DNA from: Runella limosa DSM 17973
GTDB taxonomy: Bacteria; Bacteroidota; Bacteroidia; Cytophagales; Spirosomataceae
Direction of reading: 5' to 3'
Assembly (NCBI RefSeq): GCF_000482465.1
Contig: NZ_KI519429.1
Coordinates: 1-64,000, forward strand
DNA: 64,000 nt
The notes under the pieces were generated by a model. That model worked only from the letters and a program-made list of their open reading frames with translations, was not told where the DNA came from and did not search any database. Of the stretch, positions 61,561 to 64,000 are shown piece after piece; the stretch's first letter is position 1; every line of letters begins with the position of its first letter. The position numbers and the translations under genes are program-made.

Positions 61561-62178
61561 ATGAAAAGCTTAATTTATCCGTTGTTGGTATTCGCCAGTT
61601 TTGTGATTGCTACGTTTTTGGTGTTCCAAAACCTCGAAACCGTCTTTGCGGATAAATTAAATACGCTTGTGCACTATCCGTGGCAATTTGGTGCTTTGAG
61701 TACCCTCTTGCTTGCTTCTGATTTACTTTTGCCCGTCCCTTCTATTTTGGTCATGTATTTCAACGGCTACGTACTTGGGACGTTGTCGGGTACGCTTGTT
61801 TCCTTGGCAGGGCTAATGTTAGGCTGTGTGGCAGGTTACTATTTGGGCAAAATGGGCAGTAAAAAACAGTCGCAGGTTTCAACGCACCGCGCCTTGCTCT
61901 TTCTAGAAAAATACGGTCCCTTGGCAATTCTTTTGTCAAGGGGCATTCCAATTCTCTCCGAAAGTATTTGCGTTGTTTGCGGGTTCAACAAAATGCCTTT
62001 CAATCAATACTTCATCTATAACCTCATCGGTTATCTCCCACTTTGTGTGCTTTACGCCTACTGTGGTAGCATCGGTTACGACCAAAACAACTTTATGCTC
62101 ACCCTAGGATGTTCTGTTTTGTTAGGAATTTGTTTTTGGTTTTTTGGAAAAAAGCTCACAAAACCCGCAAACGCCTAA
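61561..62178 (+). CDS. VTT/DedA-like membrane protein
   Basis: The product is 205 aa. It has about six hydrophobic segments and the VTT-domain pattern PVPSILVMYFNGYVLGTLSG and LGCVAGYYLGKMG, followed by SRGIPILSESICVVCGFNKM. This superfamily moves or flips lipids, including undecaprenyl phosphate carriers. It follows the LysM gene by 39 bp on the same strand. Substrate unknown. Confidence 0.8.
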   Translation: MKSLIYPLLVFASFVIATFLVFQNLETVFADKLNTLVHYPWQFGALSTLLLASDLLLPVPSILVMYFNGYVLGTLSGTLVSLAGLMLGCVAGYYLGKMGSKKQSQVSTHRALLFLEKYGPLAILLSRGIPILSESICVVCGFNKMPFNQYFIYNLIGYLPLCVLYAYCGSIGYDQNNFMLTLGCSVLLGICFWFFGKKLTKPANA

Positions 62179-62229
62179 ACTCCATTTGTCATCCCCCCCA
62201 CTCGACATTCTGCAATCTGCATTCGACAC

Positions 62230-64000
62230 TCACAATTGTCTTAAATAGCTAATTTTCGCAATAAGATGGTCTTCCTGACTGCGCGTATCTAGGCGAGTGG
62301 TTGATTGAAACTCCCGTTTGTTGAATACGATGTAAATAAACGACAACGGCTGGTATTCCCACGAAAGGCGGATGTTGTAATTATTGGCTTGGGTGTCGGT
62401 ATTTCTTTGGTAAAAACCAATCAATTGCAAACGCGGATTTGCGGCAAAACGCCCTTCTATCGACCACAAATCAATGTTTTTAGAAGTATGATTGGCACCG
62501 ACATTTTTGAAAGTATTCCGATTGTACCTTCCCGTGATTGAAACGTGCGGAATTGGCGCTACTAACATACTGAAGTTGGTCGTATTCAGTTTACCGTTAT
62601 AATACGTTCCGTATTCACCGTTCCAATTAAAGCTTACTTTTTTGGAACCATCACTTCCCCAATAGACAGCATGGCGCGTATAATTATAGCTTCCTGCGTT
62701 GATTTTTACCCCCAACGGACTAAACGACTCGGTCAAATACTGGTAAGTTGGTGTCATGATGTGACCCATAAAACCACCCGATTGCAGCATTATCCAAAAG
62801 GGACTTAACCCGTACGAACGTTCAATCAAACGCCCTGTACTCGCTTGGTGGTAAAACTCAACCAACAAACTAGGCTCTACCGAACGGATGATTTTTTTGA
62901 AAGGCACGTGCTTACCCCGATAAAACCAAAATATACCTGGGGTAGTCCCGATGACGTCAGAACGCGAAGTAAATCCAACCGCAGGGTTATATGATTTTGA
63001 AATGAGCGATTGCGTCCACCATATTTTCCATTGGTTGGTGGCGTAAAAATACTGTGCCGCACCCGCTGCACCCGTCACGTTGCCCTTCGTATCATGGCTG
63101 ACGTTAAGCATCCAATTGAGGGAATGCGCCTCGTCAAAGCGAACAAAACCGTCCACATTACCCACAATATTGGTATTTCCTGAATCATTTTTGACCGTTA
63201 CCAATGCCCCCAAACGACTTTGTTTGCCCAGGTTTTCGGAATAACGTCCGACAAAATAATTGGTCAGCGGCGAGGAGGCCGACCCTCGCTGACGGATATA
63301 CATGGCCCCGTAGTTTGTTTTGGCCGAACGACTCACAAAGCGCGCACCTGCATCAATTGGGATCGGATTACCTGTTCCGTCTAACCCAATTTGACGACTA
63401 AAAAACGGTTGAATGCGCATCGTTCCTCCCGACATATCCGACGCAGGCCCGATTCCAATCCCAAACAGCGAGGCATTTTCTAAGAAAAACTGACGACGCT
63501 CGGGAAACAACACCGAAAAACGTGTAACGTTGTTGACTTGTCGGTCGGCGTCGGCCTGCGCAAAATCAGTATTGAACGTCAAATCCAAGACCGCTCGCGA
63601 ATTTACCGCCCACTTTATCTCACCTCCTACTTTTACCGCCGCATCTTCGGGTTTTCGGCCGTCAATTTGTCGATAACGGTCGTAGGAAGTCAAAAAGTAA
63701 GGTTGTATGCGGACGTTGGCCGTGGGCAGAGGCGGTTGAAGCCCTTTGATGATACCCGCATAGTCCATACGCAAGACATTAAACGAACGTGGGAAAGGCG
63801 AAAACGCGTAGTTTTCGTTGGTCATGCGACGCCCACGATTAACATTAAAGCCCCAACTTTGGGTTTCTGTATCTGATTTTGCGTAACGTAATGTTTTCCA
63901 AGGAATGGCAAATTCGGCTACCCAACCTGAGTCCGAACGCGTCGTCCGAACCCGCCAAAGCCCATCCCAATCTAAGTCAATATACGTAGCATCAAAAGAC
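62230..64000 (-). CDS. DUF5916 outer-membrane beta-barrel protein (cut by window edge)
   Basis: A 531-aa C-terminal part from an internal Met is visible, but the frame stays open to the window edge. The extra residues, DLDWDGLWRVRTTRSDSGWV and AEFAIPWKTLRY, are the end of a CBM9-like carbohydrate-binding domain. So the true start lies beyond 64000 on this strand. The rest is a DUF5916 barrel (RFSVLFPERRQFFLENASLF) ending HLIAKISYLRQL. Such proteins are surface porin-like barrels with an N-terminal binding domain. The ligand is unknown. Confidence 0.82.
   Translation of the reverse strand, partial: SFDATYIDLDWDGLWRVRTTRSDSGWVAEFAIPWKTLRYAKSDTETQSWGFNVNRGRRMTNENYAFSPFPRSFNVLRMDYAGIIKGLQPPLPTANVRIQPYFLTSYDRYRQIDGRKPEDAAVKVGGEIKWAVNSRAVLDLTFNTDFAQADADRQVNNVTRFSVLFPERRQFFLENASLFGIGIGPASDMSGGTMRIQPFFSRQIGLDGTGNPIPIDAGARFVSRSAKTNYGAMYIRQRGSASSPLTNYFVGRYSENLGKQSRLGALVTVKNDSGNTNIVGNVDGFVRFDEAHSLNWMLNVSHDTKGNVTGAAGAAQYFYATNQWKIWWTQSLISKSYNPAVGFTSRSDVIGTTPGIFWFYRGKHVPFKKIIRSVEPSLLVEFYHQASTGRLIERSYGLSPFWIMLQSGGFMGHIMTPTYQYLTESFSPLGVKINAGSYNYTRHAVYWGSDGSKKVSFNWNGEYGTYYNGKLNTTNFSMLVAPIPHVSITGRYNRNTFKNVGANHTSKNIDLWSIEGRFAANPRLQLIGFYQRNTDTQANNYNIRLSWEYQPLSFIYIVFNKREFQSTTRLDTRSQEDHLIAKISYLRQL

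Noticed and set aside
1-64000. tRNA, rRNA or tmRNA genes
   Set aside because: No cloverleaf with the usual conserved bases, and no rRNA-like segment, was seen on reading both strands; a covariance-model scan was not possible.

Overview
The window looks like chromosomal DNA from a Bacteroidota member of the order Cytophagales, most like the Runella/Dyadobacter/Spirosoma group. The evidence is two SusC/SusD pairs, TANFOR-like outer-membrane-associated proteins, HisKA_3 sensor kinases with Reg_prop/Y_Y_Y or TPR input, LuxR and LytTR regulators, a DUF4905 protein, and AT-rich upstream regions with TAnnTTTG-type promoter boxes rather than strong Shine-Dalgarno sites. The species is an inference. 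I see no rRNA, tRNA or CRISPR array.

Layout. 1-318: the cut-off end of an IS110-family element, with a structured leader that may be its bridge RNA. 319-8132: an outer-membrane barrel gene followed by a giant TANFOR-like gene that one in-frame TAG splits into two reading frames. 8308-9987: a three-gene unit (small membrane protein, FeeM/autoinducer-synthase-like acyltransferase, ICMT-like methyltransferase) between two copies of a 33-bp repeat. 10126-11070: a quinone-oxidoreductase-like gene with an elaborate palindromic upstream region. 11212-20677: a markedly A+T-rich operon of eight tightly packed minus-strand genes. It runs from an 830-aa protein with an ELESPFL N-terminus through an HETGH metallopeptidase, two orphan proteins, two cupins and a membrane protein to a secreted SBBP-propeller protein. 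This is my best candidate for an undescribed system.

20862-33374: a signalling island. It holds a hybrid-type periplasmic sensor kinase with its LuxR regulator, a secreted NTF2-like protein, a receiver-less LuxR protein, three more kinases and two more LuxR regulators. Two kinase/regulator pairs are convergent, and the three divergent or upstream promoter regions share a palindrome TCATGG-N4-CCATGA. The same palindrome occurs near the three-gene unit and the oxidoreductase, so it looks like a common operator. 33521-37753: an RND efflux pump (membrane fusion protein plus inner-membrane pump). 37938-47904: two SusCD nutrient-uptake units, the second followed by a small lipoprotein.

48144-64000: mostly housekeeping genes. 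They include an AddB-like Fe-S nuclease, a LytTR regulator, a DEDDh exonuclease, TetR plus an MBL-fold hydrolase, NifU-like and Mrp Fe-S assembly factors, a cytochrome c/sugar-dehydrogenase fusion, an HAD phosphatase with an MFS carrier, DUF4905 with a LysM-DPBB wall protein, a VTT membrane protein, and a DUF5916 barrel cut by the right edge. Four different short repeat families lie between 50 and 58 kb: an in-frame 30-bp repeat inside the nuclease gene, a 56-bp tandem array, a MITE-like element and a hairpin cluster.
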